A DNA stretch of 13,993 nucleotides from UBA1738 sp045658645 (GCA_045658645.1 JAZOVJ010000037.1:1-13993); one strand, 5' to 3'; shown: positions 1 to 7,449, numbered from the stretch's first letter. Notes: generated by a model from the letters alone, not told the origin. Numbers and translations: made by a program.

Positions 1-124
1 ACTTTTAAATTTCGTTTCCGAATTTCTGTCATAAAAAACTCTTTGTTTTTGTGAACTCTTGGTTCACTGACAAGAACTCTGCACTGTTTATTTTTCAATG
101 TTCAGCGCTGTCAAAAGCGACAGC
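1..124 (-). other. Probable leader of a ribosomal RNA operon (16S expected beyond the left edge)
   Basis: Read on the minus strand, the transcript from the promoter at 131-159 starts near position 124. It contains a hairpin (GCTGTC 119-124 with 107-112, loop of 6), then at 82-105 a block containing GAACATTGAAAAATAAACAG. This resembles the boxA-like antitermination sequence (TTGAAAACTAAAC type) of Firmicutes rRNA leaders. A second hairpin, GTGAAC/GTTCAC at 51-56 and 62-67, follows, and then AT-rich sequence to the edge. Hairpin then boxA is the order seen in bacterial rrn leaders. No mature rRNA sequence is visible, so the identity is inferred from the leader motifs and the strong promoter. 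Confidence 0.6.
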
Positions 125-130
125 TTTTAT

Positions 131-159
131 ATATTACCACACTTCATATCAAAAGTCAA
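131..159 (-). promoter_or_regulatory. Strong leftward promoter, rRNA-type, with A/T-rich upstream element
   Basis: On the minus strand the -35 box is TTGACT (154-159), the -10 box is TAATAT (131-136), and the spacer is exactly 17 bp. Directly upstream (about 160-190) lie A- and T-tracts that resemble an UP element as found before rRNA promoters. It sits just past the terminator of the nadE operon and fires in the same direction, toward the left edge, so it starts a new transcription unit. Confidence 0.75.
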
Positions 160-226
160 GTGTTTTTCTTAATTTTTTAAGATTTTTGTACTTTTTTCGT
201 GTGACAACTTTGTTATTTTAACATAC

Positions 227-253
227 AAAAACCCGTTTTGTCAACGGGTTTTT
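227..253 (-). terminator. Intrinsic terminator of the asnS-rarA-nadE operon
   Basis: A perfect 11-bp stem (227-237 with 243-253; AAAAACCCGTT / AACGGGTTTTT) has a 5-nt loop. The T-run lies in the 3' arm on either strand, so it could work in both directions. It is about 57 nt past the nadE stop codon and separates that operon from the rRNA-type promoter downstream. Confidence 0.85.
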
Positions 254-309
254 ATAAAATGTCCCTTTTGCACTCTTTTTACATAAAAATGTCGTTTCTT
301 TTGTGCAAA

Positions 310-2202
310 TTATACTAAAGAGTCAATTTCATCAATCCAAATCTTGCCACAGGCATCACTCGGCATACGCCAATCATTTGGCGACAATGATATTTCAACC
401 GCCTTTGGTCCGTCCGGAACACATGAGCGTTTGAATTGTTGGCTAAAGAACCGTCTGTAGAACATCTTCATCCAGCTTACTATCTCGTCATCGCTGAACT
501 CACCTAAAAAAGCTATTTTTGCAAGATGATATATCTTTGACGGTGCAAAACCGAATCTCACCATATTAAATAGGAAGAAATCGTGCAAAACATATGGTCC
601 CACCGCCTGCTCTGTTTTTTGTGCTATCTCTCCTTCCTTTGGCGGAAGAAGTTCCGGGCTTACAGGTGTTGCTACAATATCAAGAAGCACGGCTTTGAGC
701 TTTTCACTGTTTATTTTCTCCGCCTCGTATTCCACAAGGTATTTTATAAGCGACTTTGGCACTCCGCTATTCACTCCATACATAGACATATGGTCGCCGT
801 TATATGTCGCCCAGCCAAGTGCAAGCTCCGACATATCTCCAGTTCCTATAACTAAAGCCCCCATCTTATTTGCAATATCCATAAGAACTTGCGTACGCTC
901 TCTTGCCTGTGAGTTCTCATATGTTATATCAAACTCATCGTCACTTTGTCCGATATCCTTAAAATGCTGAAGGACTGCATCCTTAATATTTATTTCACGA
1001 AGCTCCGCTCCTATAATTTCAGAAAGAGCCACTGCATTATTGTATGTTCGCTCCGTTGTGCCGAAGCAAGGCATAGTTACAGCCAAAATATCCTTTCGGT
1101 CAAGACCTGCAAGGTCAAAAGCTCGGGCAGTAACCAAAAGTGCAAGAGTTGAGTCAAGTCCTCCGGATATACCAAGCACCACATTTTTTACGCCTGTGTG
1201 CAAGAGTCTCTTTTTAAGTCCATACGCCTGAAGATTTAGCACATCTTCGAAATAGTCCTTATTCATTTTTACAAAAGGAAGCTTTTCTACCTTTCTGGTA
1301 AGATTTGTTTCCTTCATTTTAAATTCTGTTTCTACTATATAATACTGCTTTTCAGTATAGCGCACAAAGGTTGATGTACGTCTTCTTTCAAACGCAAGCA
1401 TATCCACATCAATTTCTGATGTTACTATTTCGTTTTCAAAAAGAGTTCCTCTTGCAAGTATTGTACCCCTTTCGCAAATCATACTGTCACCGCTGTAAAC
1501 CACGTCTGCAGTTGATTCGCCTGTTCCTGAACTTGCATAAATATATCCGCACATAAGGCTTGAAGACTGCATACTTACAAGAGTTTTTCTATAGTTACTC
1601 TTTCCTGCCGACTCCGAGCTTGCAGACAAGTTTGCTATAATTGTAGCTCCCGCTGCTGCATGCATATTGGACGGCGGACTTACTGTCCATATATCCTCGC
1701 ATATTTCTATAGCAAGAGCAAAGTTTTTCATATTCTTATCGCGGACAATGATGTTTGTTCCAAAAGGAACTGTGTCATTTCCCCATGAGATGAACTCTGT
1801 CTCGGATTTACCAGGCGCAAAGTATCTTGCATCATAAAACTCCGCGTAAGTCGGCAAATGCATCTTCGGCACAATCGCCATTACTTTTCCACGATAAAGA
1901 ATTACGGCACAGTTATAAAGCTTGTGACACACCGAAACAGGCGCACCCACAATTATAAGTGCATCAACACCTTTTGTTTTTCCTGCTATTTCAAGAACTG
2001 CTTTTTCAGCATCACGAATAAGCGTTTCCTGAAAAAACAAATCTCCGCAGGTGTATCCGGTAACTGCGAGCTCCGGGAATACAATAACCTTTGCATCCCC
2101 TGCTTTTTTGATATTCTTGATAATTTCGTCCGCATTGAATTTGCAGTCCGCAACCTTAACTTCAGGGGTAACGGCACAAACCTTTATAAAGCCATACTTC
2201 AT
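310..2202 (-). CDS. nadE: Glutamine-dependent NAD(+) synthetase
   Basis: This cytoplasmic enzyme makes NAD from deamido-NAD, ATP and ammonia released from glutamine, the last step of NAD biosynthesis. The 630-residue protein has the two-domain form. The N-terminal nitrilase-type glutaminase (about 1-280) shows the Glu-Lys-Cys triad at E44 (FPELAVTGY), K113 (VPKMHLP) and C168 (EICEDIW). The C-terminal synthetase domain carries the ATP PP-loop SGGLDST at 346-352. Length and motifs match the family, so it should be self-sufficient for ammonia supply. The ATG overlaps the rarA stop codon by one base (TGATG), with AAGGAG upstream inside rarA, so the two are probably translationally coupled. It is the last gene of the operon; a terminator follows at 227-253. 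Confidence 0.97.
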   Translation of the reverse strand: MKYGFIKVCAVTPEVKVADCKFNADEIIKNIKKAGDAKVIVFPELAVTGYTCGDLFFQETLIRDAEKAVLEIAGKTKGVDALIIVGAPVSVCHKLYNCAVILYRGKVMAIVPKMHLPTYAEFYDARYFAPGKSETEFISWGNDTVPFGTNIIVRDKNMKNFALAIEICEDIWTVSPPSNMHAAAGATIIANLSASSESAGKSNYRKTLVSMQSSSLMCGYIYASSGTGESTADVVYSGDSMICERGTILARGTLFENEIVTSEIDVDMLAFERRRTSTFVRYTEKQYYIVETEFKMKETNLTRKVEKLPFVKMNKDYFEDVLNLQAYGLKKRLLHTGVKNVVLGISGGLDSTLALLVTARAFDLAGLDRKDILAVTMPCFGTTERTYNNAVALSEIIGAELREINIKDAVLQHFKDIGQSDDEFDITYENSQARERTQVLMDIANKMGALVIGTGDMSELALGWATYNGDHMSMYGVNSGVPKSLIKYLVEYEAEKINSEKLKAVLLDIVATPVSPELLPPKEGEIAQKTEQAVGPYVLHDFFLFNMVRFGFAPSKIYHLAKIAFLGEFSDDEIVSWMKMFYRRFFSQQFKRSCVPDGPKAVEISLSPNDWRMPSDACGKIWIDEIDSLV

Positions 2203-3479
2203 CAGGAATTCTCCTTTATCTTATCCCAGTATTCTTTAGTTAATTTTTCCATCTTATTATCGCCATATTCGTAGTACACAGTATCCTTTATCTTGTCCGG
2301 CAGATACTGTTGTCTTACGTAATGGTCAGGATAGCTGTGCGGATATTTATATCCCGCTCCGTGATTAAGTTTCTCCGCTCCACCATAATGTGCGTCCTGT
2401 AGATGAGCAGGTATGTTCCCGGTATCCTTTGTTGCAATATCCTGCATCGCCGCATCTATTGCACAAATTGCTGAATTGGATTTCGGTGATGTTGCAAGCA
2501 TAATAACCGCTTCTGCAAGTGGTATTCTTGCTTCAGGCATACCAAGCTGCAAAGCAGAGTCTACACACGCTTTCGTTATAGCCATTGCCTGAGGATATGC
2601 AAGGCCTATATCCTCTGATGCAATTACAAGCATTCTCCGGCAGGCGCTTATCATATCCCCTGCCGAAAGAATTTTGGCAAGGTAATAAACCGCAGCGTCC
2701 GGGTCAGAACCACGGATTGATTTCTGGAATGCACTTAAAACGTCATAGTGGCTGTCTCCGTCACGGTCATACCTCAAAACCTTTTTCTGTGTTGCCTGTT
2801 CGGCTATTTTTTCGTCTATTACTATTTCGCCATTTTTATCGGCAGGTGTGGTTAAGAAGCAAAGCTCCAGAGAGTTAAGTGCTTTTCTGACATCTCCGCC
2901 GCCTGATGCTGCAATATGCATCAAGGCTCCCTCTGTTGCTTTTATTTTGTAGTCCTTATAATCTTCTTCTTCAAGCTTTTTAACTGCACGTTCAAGTGCC
3001 TTTTTAACGTCAGCTTCTGAAAGCGGCTTAAACTCGAACACAACACTTCTCGAAAGCACCGCATTATACACATAAAAATACGGGTTTTCGGTGGTGCTTG
3101 CAATCAGCGTAATCTTACCGTTTTCCATAAACTCCAAAAGCGACTGTTGTTGTTTTTTATTGAAGTGCTGAATTTCGTCTAAATACAGAAGCACGCCGTT
3201 TGCAGTTAAAAATGTGTCAAGAGAATTTATAATATCCTTTACATCTGAAACTGATGCTGATGTAGCATTCAGGTGATGCAAGGTTTTTCCTGTTTTCTTT
3301 GCAATTATATTGGCAACGGTAGTCTTTCCGATACCGCTCGGGCCATAGAAAATCATATTAGGAACTTCACCGTTTTCTATTACCCTTTTTAAAATTCCAT
3401 TATCACCGATTAAATGCTCCTGTCCTACAACTTCTGAAAGTGTTTCAGGGCGTAATCGGTCTGCTAATGGTCGGCTCAC
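2202..3479 (-). CDS. rarA: Replication-associated recombination protein A (MgsA/RarA, AAA+ ATPase)
   Basis: This is the clamp-loader-like AAA+ ATPase that acts at stalled replication forks (RarA/MgsA/WRNIP1 family). It has the opening PLADRLRPETLSEVVGQEHL, Walker A GPSGIGKTT (46-54), Walker B with D101-E102 (LYLDEIQHF), sensor-1 STTENP (128-133), and the C-terminal MgsA region ending with the family-typical AHYGGAEKLNHGAGYKYPH. The GTG at 3479 is chosen as the start. A G-run (3488-3492) lies 8 nt upstream as the ribosome site, and this GTG forms a GTGA 4-nt overlap with the acetyltransferase stop. The in-frame GTG at 3488 lies inside that G-run and would leave no binding site. The resulting 425 residues are the normal family length. 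Confidence 0.95.
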   Translation of the reverse strand: MSRPLADRLRPETLSEVVGQEHLIGDNGILKRVIENGEVPNMIFYGPSGIGKTTVANIIAKKTGKTLHHLNATSASVSDVKDIINSLDTFLTANGVLLYLDEIQHFNKKQQQSLLEFMENGKITLIASTTENPYFYVYNAVLSRSVVFEFKPLSEADVKKALERAVKKLEEEDYKDYKIKATEGALMHIAASGGGDVRKALNSLELCFLTTPADKNGEIVIDEKIAEQATQKKVLRYDRDGDSHYDVLSAFQKSIRGSDPDAAVYYLAKILSAGDMISACRRMLVIASEDIGLAYPQAMAITKACVDSALQLGMPEARIPLAEAVIMLATSPKSNSAICAIDAAMQDIATKDTGNIPAHLQDAHYGGAEKLNHGAGYKYPHSYPDHYVRQQYLPDKIKDTVYYEYGDNKMEKLTKEYWDKIKENS

Positions 3480-3931
3480 TTTGAGCACCCCCTACACGGT
3501 TGTTTCTTGGTCAGGTCCTTTTTCATAGGAACATAAAGCTCGCCATTCTTCATAAACCCGTCTCCGCATACTTCATAGCTTTCAAACTCGAAGAAACCTT
3601 TTAAGGACACAGGTGCTTTTACAGTCATCCACTTTGCCCCCAAGCGTTCTGCCTTATCGGCTAAAGCCCGCATAACAAGGTCCCCCACATACTGTCTGCG
3701 GTATTCCTTATCTAATCCTACAAAGCTAACTTCAAAAGTATCGTCATCAATCTGGGTCATTCGTCCAAGACCCATTTGGCGAATTTCCTCGTATCCTACT
3801 ATATGATAGGACTTATCCTCCAAATCATCGGTTACCTCATTATAACCAAGTTCACTTCCAAATATTTTATTTCTTAAATCTTTTACGATTTTGTATCCGT
3901 TTTCACCGTAAATAAACTGAAATTTAAGCAT
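3476..3931 (-). CDS. GNAT-family N-acetyltransferase, substrate unknown
   Basis: The 151-residue protein has the Gcn5-related acetyltransferase fold. The acetyl-CoA binding motif A is visible at 71-84 (VGLDKEYRRQYVGD, with the R/Q-x-x-V/I-G loop), followed by a helix, strand (WMTVKAPV) and the usual C-terminal FFEFESYEVCGDGFMKNG block with the F-x-x-x-G/S-Y/F pattern of GNAT enzymes. The protein ends in a Lys-rich tail with a CxxC pair (C146, C149). The substrate cannot be read from the sequence. It lies 19 nt after asnS and overlaps rarA by 4 nt, so it is part of the operon, but that does not reveal its target. AAAGGA lies just upstream of the ATG. Confidence 0.88.
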   Translation of the reverse strand: MLKFQFIYGENGYKIVKDLRNKIFGSELGYNEVTDDLEDKSYHIVGYEEIRQMGLGRMTQIDDDTFEVSFVGLDKEYRRQYVGDLVMRALADKAERLGAKWMTVKAPVSLKGFFEFESYEVCGDGFMKNGELYVPMKKDLTKKQPCRGCSK

Positions 3932-3950
3932 TTTCCTTTGTCCTAACTAA

Positions 3951-5339
3951 TTAGAATTCAGCAGTACCTACTGTTCTTGGGAACGGAAGCACGTCACGGA
4001 TATTCTGCATACCTGTAATATACATAACCGCTCTTTCAAAGCCAAGGCCGAAGCCTGCGTGCTTGTTTGTTCCGTACTTCCTAAGGTCTAAATAGAAGTC
4101 GTAATCTTCAGGGTTTAAGCCACATTCCTTCATACGTGTTTCTAAAACATCGTAGTTTTCTTCTCTCTGGCTTCCGCCGATAATTTCACCAATGCCCGGA
4201 ACCAAAAGGTCGCAAGCAGCAACAGTTTTTCCATCGTCGTTAAGTTTCATATAGAAAGCCTTGATTTCCTTCGGATAGTCTGTTACAAATACCGGCTTTT
4301 TGAATACCTGTTCTGTTAAGTATCTTTCGTGTTCTGTCTGTAAATCACAGCCCCATTCAACAGGGTAATCAAAGTTATCGTTGTTCTTCTTTAAAATGTC
4401 AACAGCTTCTGTGTAAGTTACTCTTGCAAATTCGTTTGAAACAACGTTATTAAGTCTGTCTAAAAGTCCCTTATCAATAAACTGGTTGAAAAATGCCATT
4501 TCTTCAGGGGCATTGTCAAGACAGTAGTTGATAATATACTTAATCATATCTTCCGCCAAATCCATATCGTCAGCAAGGTCAGCAAAAGCGATTTCCGGCT
4601 CAATCATCCAGAACTCTGCTGCGTGACGTGTTGTGTTTGAATTTTCGGCACGGAATGTTGGCCCGAATGTGTAAACATTTCTGAACGCCATACAATAGGT
4701 TTCAACGTTTAACTGGCCTGAAACTGTAAGGTTTGCAGCCTTTCCGAAGAAGTCCTTTCCAAAATCAGTTGTTCCGTCCTCAGCCTTTGGAAGATTATTC
4801 ATATCCATTGTTGTTACCTGGAACATTTCGCCTGCACCCTCACAGTCGCTTGTTGTTATGATTGGTGTATGAACATAAACAAAGCCTCTGTCCTGGAAGA
4901 ACTGATGAATTGCATAAGCAATCATAGAGCGGATACGGAATACCGCAGAAAATGTATTTGTTCTCGGTCTTAAGTGACACTGTGTTCTTAAATATTCAAG
5001 AGTATGTCGCTTGTTCTGGATTGGGTAATCCGGTGTTGAAGTACCTTCTATAACAACATTTTCAGCCTTGATTTCAAATGCCTGCTTTGCATCAGGGGTC
5101 AAAACCAATTTACCTGTAACTGTAACTGATGCTGCAATATTTAAGTGAGTAAGCTTGTCAAAGTTGTCAAGGTTGTCCTCAATAACAATCTGTATGCTCT
5201 TAAAGAAACTTCCGTCATTAAGTTCAATAAAACCAAAATTCTTTGACGCTCTTAGGTTTCTTATCCAGCCTGATACTGTAATAGTCTGGTCAGCATATTT
5301 TTCTGTGTTTCTGTAAATTTCTTTAACTAATGCTTTCAT
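3951..5339 (-). CDS. asnS: Asparaginyl-tRNA synthetase
   Basis: This class IIb aminoacyl-tRNA synthetase charges tRNA-Asn with asparagine. The N-terminal OB-fold anticodon-binding domain (about 18-100, ITVSGWIRNLRASKNFGFIE) precedes the catalytic domain. Motif 2 is at 229-249 (FRAENSNTTRH then EFWMIEPE) and motif 3 at 429-436 (GFGLGFER). The EFWMIEPE sequence and the whole architecture match AsnRS rather than AspRS, which carries longer insertions. The 462-residue length is normal. The ribosome site AGAGGGG precedes the ATG. It is 21 nt after the DUF896 gene and probably uses the same promoter at 5557-5585. Presence of AsnRS indicates direct Asn-tRNA(Asn) synthesis in this organism. Confidence 0.97.
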   Translation of the reverse strand: MKALVKEIYRNTEKYADQTITVSGWIRNLRASKNFGFIELNDGSFFKSIQIVIEDNLDNFDKLTHLNIAASVTVTGKLVLTPDAKQAFEIKAENVVIEGTSTPDYPIQNKRHTLEYLRTQCHLRPRTNTFSAVFRIRSMIAYAIHQFFQDRGFVYVHTPIITTSDCEGAGEMFQVTTMDMNNLPKAEDGTTDFGKDFFGKAANLTVSGQLNVETYCMAFRNVYTFGPTFRAENSNTTRHAAEFWMIEPEIAFADLADDMDLAEDMIKYIINYCLDNAPEEMAFFNQFIDKGLLDRLNNVVSNEFARVTYTEAVDILKKNNDNFDYPVEWGCDLQTEHERYLTEQVFKKPVFVTDYPKEIKAFYMKLNDDGKTVAACDLLVPGIGEIIGGSQREENYDVLETRMKECGLNPEDYDFYLDLRKYGTNKHAGFGLGFERAVMYITGMQNIRDVLPFPRTVGTAEF

Positions 5340-5360
5340 TTTATATCCCCTCTATATAAA

Positions 5361-5534
5361 TTATTTTTTATCTACAATTTCAATACTGTCTAAAGTTGCT
5401 CTGAAATTCTTTCTTATAGCTGCTAAATACTCCTCGCGAAGTGCTTTCTGTTCTGCAAGCTCTGCATCGGTAAGTCCCTCTTCTTTGGACTTTTTTGCCA
5501 GCTCATTTATTCTTAAAATCTTATTTTTCTCCAT
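5361..5534 (-). CDS. DUF896 (YnzC-like) small protein
   Basis: The 57-residue, highly charged, helical protein starts with KILRINELAKKSKEEGLTDAE and continues with an EQKALREEYLAAIRKNF segment, the hallmark of the DUF896 family (YnzC of Bacillus). Its molecular role is unknown; Bacillus ynzC belongs to an SOS operon. The ATG at 5534 is chosen because GGAGG (5545-5549) lies at proper distance. An in-frame reading extending to 5585 would begin upstream of the promoter's likely start point and has no ribosome site. It is the first gene of the asnS operon. Confidence 0.85.
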   Translation of the reverse strand: MEKNKILRINELAKKSKEEGLTDAELAEQKALREEYLAAIRKNFRATLDSIEIVDKK

Positions 5535-5556
5535 ATCCTCTTCGCCTCCATTATAC

Positions 5557-5585
5557 ATTATATACCAAAAGAAAAAAAATTTCAA
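5557..5585 (-). promoter_or_regulatory. Promoter of the DUF896-asnS-GNAT-rarA-nadE operon
   Basis: The minus strand carries TTGAAA (5580-5585), a 17-bp spacer and TATAAT (5557-5562). A second TATAAT (5550-5555) sits immediately before the GGAGG. Transcription from the first -10 box would start near 5550, giving a leader of only about 16 nt that begins at the ribosome site. Confidence 0.7.
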
Positions 5586-5667
5586 TACAAGCTACCAAAT
5601 CTTATAAAAAAACATAGTATATACTACAAGCGGCTTAAAAGCTGCAAAGCGAAAGGAGGCTACACGC

Positions 5668-5781
5668 ATGGGTGAATGTGGTTGCAACAACGGCTGTGGT
5701 GGCTGCGCTAATTTCGATTTCGATATGATTTTGTGGGTTCTTATCATCATCGTTATTGTTACATGTATGTGCAACAACTAA
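5668..5781 (+). CDS. Gly/Cys-rich 37-residue single-helix peptide (YjcZ-like)
   Basis: An excellent ribosome site, AAAGGAGG (5652-5659), precedes an ATG and a 37-codon frame that a length cutoff would miss. Residues 1-15 are Gly-, Cys- and Asn-rich (MGECGCNNGCGGCAN). A short acidic/aromatic step (FDFDM) follows, then a strongly hydrophobic helix (about 20-33, ILWVLIIIVIVTC) and the end MCNN. Six cysteines occur in 37 residues: four in the head and two in the tail. The layout resembles the small YjcZ-type sporulation and coat-associated peptides of Firmicutes, but the match is by pattern only. It stands alone, divergent from the DUF896 operon, and is closed by its own terminator at 5810-5843. 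Confidence 0.75.
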   Translation: MGECGCNNGCGGCANFDFDMILWVLIIIVIVTCMCNN

Positions 5782-5809
5782 GCTTTAAGGGATAATATCC
5801 CTTACGTAA

Positions 5810-5843
5810 AAGGCTGCACCGCCCAAGGTGCAGCCTTCTTTTT
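5810..5843 (+). terminator. Intrinsic terminator after the small peptide gene, possibly shared with dinB
   Basis: A perfect 11-bp GC-rich stem (AAGGCTGCACC 5810-5820 with 5827-5837, loop GCCCAA) is followed by C and five T on the + strand. The T-run overlaps the dinB stop codon. On the minus strand the tail after the stem is only TTACG, so termination of dinB there would be weaker. Confidence 0.85.
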
Positions 5844-7044
5844 ATTCATAGTCTATGCCTATATCATTATTTATAACATTGGCACTTGTGACACTTCCCT
5901 TTCCATATCTGTCACGTATCTTATCAATGGCAAGCTCTAATTTTTCTCTTTTTTCATCACGGAAATCAAGGTCAAAAAGATTTACCTGTCCGCCAAATCT
6001 TGCGTCAACAAAATTACTGCCTGTTACTGTAATCATTCTGATAGGCTCGTCACTTTTCCAGTTTTCCTCTATAATTTCCATAGCCACCTTGTAAATATCT
6101 TTAGTAAGGTATGTGGGGGTTTCCATTGTTTTTTGCCTTGAGATTGTTTTTAAGTCGGTATCCTTTATGTGAACAGAAACCGTATTGCACTTAATATTTT
6201 TCTCACGCATCTGGTGTGCGATATTGTCAGAAAGGGTCATAACACCTTTTGCAACATCATCTCTGCCAATCAGGTTTCTCGAAAAAGTCATACCTTTGCC
6301 GATTGACTTCACTTCCCTTGCATCGTAAAAGTTGCCGACAGGGTCATTATCTTCCCCACGGGCATATTTCACCAGCATTTCCGCCTGTTTTCCCAGTTTT
6401 TTAGCCAAAAGGCTGCTGTCTGCATTGGCAAGGTCGCCAATAGTCTTAATATTACACTTCAAAAGCTCCTGACAGGTCCTCTTCCCCGCAAAAATCATAT
6501 TACACACAGGCATAGGATAAAGTATTTCCTTAAAGTTTTCCCGTGAGATGACCGTTGTGGCATCGGGCTTTTTATAATCGCTTCCTAATTTCGCAAAAAT
6601 CTTATTGAAGGAAACACCGATTGAAACAGAAATTCCAAGCTCCCTTTTTACTCGCTCACGGATAGTGTCTGCAATGGTTTTTCCGTCACCGAAAAGCTTT
6701 GTGCTTCCCGTAACATCAAGCCAGCTTTCGTCAACACTGAACCTTTCCACCTGATCGGTATAGTCAAAATAAATTTTGTTTATTTTCTCCGAGTATTCCT
6801 CATAGATATCGTGATGCGGCGGAACGGTAACAAGGTTAGGACATTTTTGTTTTGCCTGCCAGATAGGCTCTGCAGTTTTCACGCCATAGCTTTTTGCAAT
6901 TTCGTTTTTTGCAAGAATTATTCCGTGACGGCTTTCCCTGTCACCCGAAACTGCCAAAGGTACATTCTTATACTCAGGCTTTGCGACGCATTCGCAAGAC
7001 GCAAAAAAATTATTGCAGTCACTATGCAAAATAATTCTGTCCAT
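5842..7044 (-). CDS. dinB: Y-family DNA polymerase (DinB/Pol IV type)
   Basis: This is a translesion DNA polymerase that copies damaged templates with low fidelity. The 400-residue protein has the first catalytic aspartate D9 in HSDCNNFFASCE, with F14 in the likely steric-gate position, the catalytic pair D105-E106 in FSVDESWLDVTGS, a helix-hairpin-helix thumb region with KLGKQAEML, and a little-finger domain containing GKGMTFSRNL. QVNLF at 353-357 looks like a beta-clamp binding motif. The DCNNFF and DESWLD wording departs from textbook DinB (DMDAFF, DEAYLD) and is the variant common in Clostridia. The ATG follows the DUF1294 stop codon by 3 nt, with AAAGGA inside that gene's end, so the two are co-expressed. 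No LexA box was recognised. Confidence 0.93.
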   Translation of the reverse strand: MDRIILHSDCNNFFASCECVAKPEYKNVPLAVSGDRESRHGIILAKNEIAKSYGVKTAEPIWQAKQKCPNLVTVPPHHDIYEEYSEKINKIYFDYTDQVERFSVDESWLDVTGSTKLFGDGKTIADTIRERVKRELGISVSIGVSFNKIFAKLGSDYKKPDATTVISRENFKEILYPMPVCNMIFAGKRTCQELLKCNIKTIGDLANADSSLLAKKLGKQAEMLVKYARGEDNDPVGNFYDAREVKSIGKGMTFSRNLIGRDDVAKGVMTLSDNIAHQMREKNIKCNTVSVHIKDTDLKTISRQKTMETPTYLTKDIYKVAMEIIEENWKSDEPIRMITVTGSNFVDARFGGQVNLFDLDFRDEKREKLELAIDKIRDRYGKGSVTSANVINNDIGIDYE

Positions 7045-7047
7045 AGC

Positions 7048-7314
7048 CTACATCCTTTCAATCAAAAACACAACTCCTGCGTTAACCAAAAACGCCAGAC
7101 CGATAAGCGCCGAAAACAACTTCTTTTTTGTTTTGTGGCGAAATGTTTTCATTCCAAGTACCGCACCAACAGCACCCATAAAAAATGCAATGCACAAAAG
7201 TGTTTTTTCGCTTATTCGCCATTTATTGTATTTTGCACACCACTTGTCAAACCCAAAAAGAAGAAAAACTGCCACATTCCATATTGCAAACAGTGTAAAA
7301 TATTTTTCATTCAT
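7048..7314 (-). CDS. DUF1294 family small membrane protein
   Basis: The 88-residue protein has three predicted membrane helices (about 5-22, 37-54, 68-86). It carries the family signature: DK at 23-24, a cytoplasmic R33 with E36 (KWRISEKTLL), GAVGAVLGM, and the basic FRHKTKK loop at 58-64. The function is unknown in the family. The ATG at 7314 is chosen because GAGGG lies 7-8 nt upstream; a TTG start at 7329 would overlap that ribosome site. It is the first gene of a two-gene operon with the Y-family polymerase, under the consensus promoter at 7347-7376. Confidence 0.88.
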   Translation of the reverse strand: MNEKYFTLFAIWNVAVFLLFGFDKWCAKYNKWRISEKTLLCIAFFMGAVGAVLGMKTFRHKTKKKLFSALIGLAFLVNAGVVFLIERM

Positions 7315-7346
7315 TAGTTTCCCTCGCAAAATTAAATTACATACCT

Positions 7347-7376
7347 ATTATAAATCCCAGCCTGCACCTTTGTCAA
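7347..7376 (-). promoter_or_regulatory. Promoter of the DUF1294-dinB operon
   Basis: The minus strand shows TTGACA (7371-7376), an 18-bp spacer and TATAAT (7347-7352). This is a full sigma-A-type consensus about 33 bp before the chosen start codon. The sequence around it holds no obvious operator repeat. Confidence 0.8.
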
Positions 7377-7420
7377 CCTGATACTTTTGTTAATTTTGTG
7401 TTACAAGGCATCACCAATTA

Positions 7421-7449
7421 TTGTAAGTCTGAATAATATATGATATACT
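7421..7449 (+). promoter_or_regulatory. Promoter of the zinc-ribbon protein gene
   Basis: TTGTAA (7421-7426), a 17-bp spacer and TATACT (7444-7449) lie 34 bp before the chosen GTG start. The 169-bp gap between this gene and the divergent DUF1294 gene therefore holds two back-to-back promoters and nothing else that I can see. Confidence 0.65.

Noticed and set aside
583..1556. Several + strand open frames of 60-90 codons
   Set aside because: They lie opposite the intact nadE gene, have unlikely composition and no ribosome sites; they are shadows of the real gene.
1858..2274. 138-codon + strand open frame
   Set aside because: It is antisense to the nadE 5' end, Cys/Phe/Asn-rich, with no promoter or ribosome site; not coding.
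5615..5626. 12-bp palindrome TAGTATATACTA, and CATAGTATA as a possible sporulation-type -10 box before the small peptide
   Set aside because: It is AT-only apart from one G/C per arm and has no good -35 partner for sigma-A, sigma-E or sigma-K; too weak to call an operator or promoter.
5592..5777. 61-codon minus-strand frame
   Set aside because: It is opposite the small Gly/Cys-rich peptide gene, which has an excellent ribosome site and terminator on the + strand.
6811..7381. Two + strand frames of 168 and 122 codons
   Set aside because: Both are antisense to the start of dinB and the whole DUF1294 gene, which have clear family motifs and a matching promoter on the other strand.
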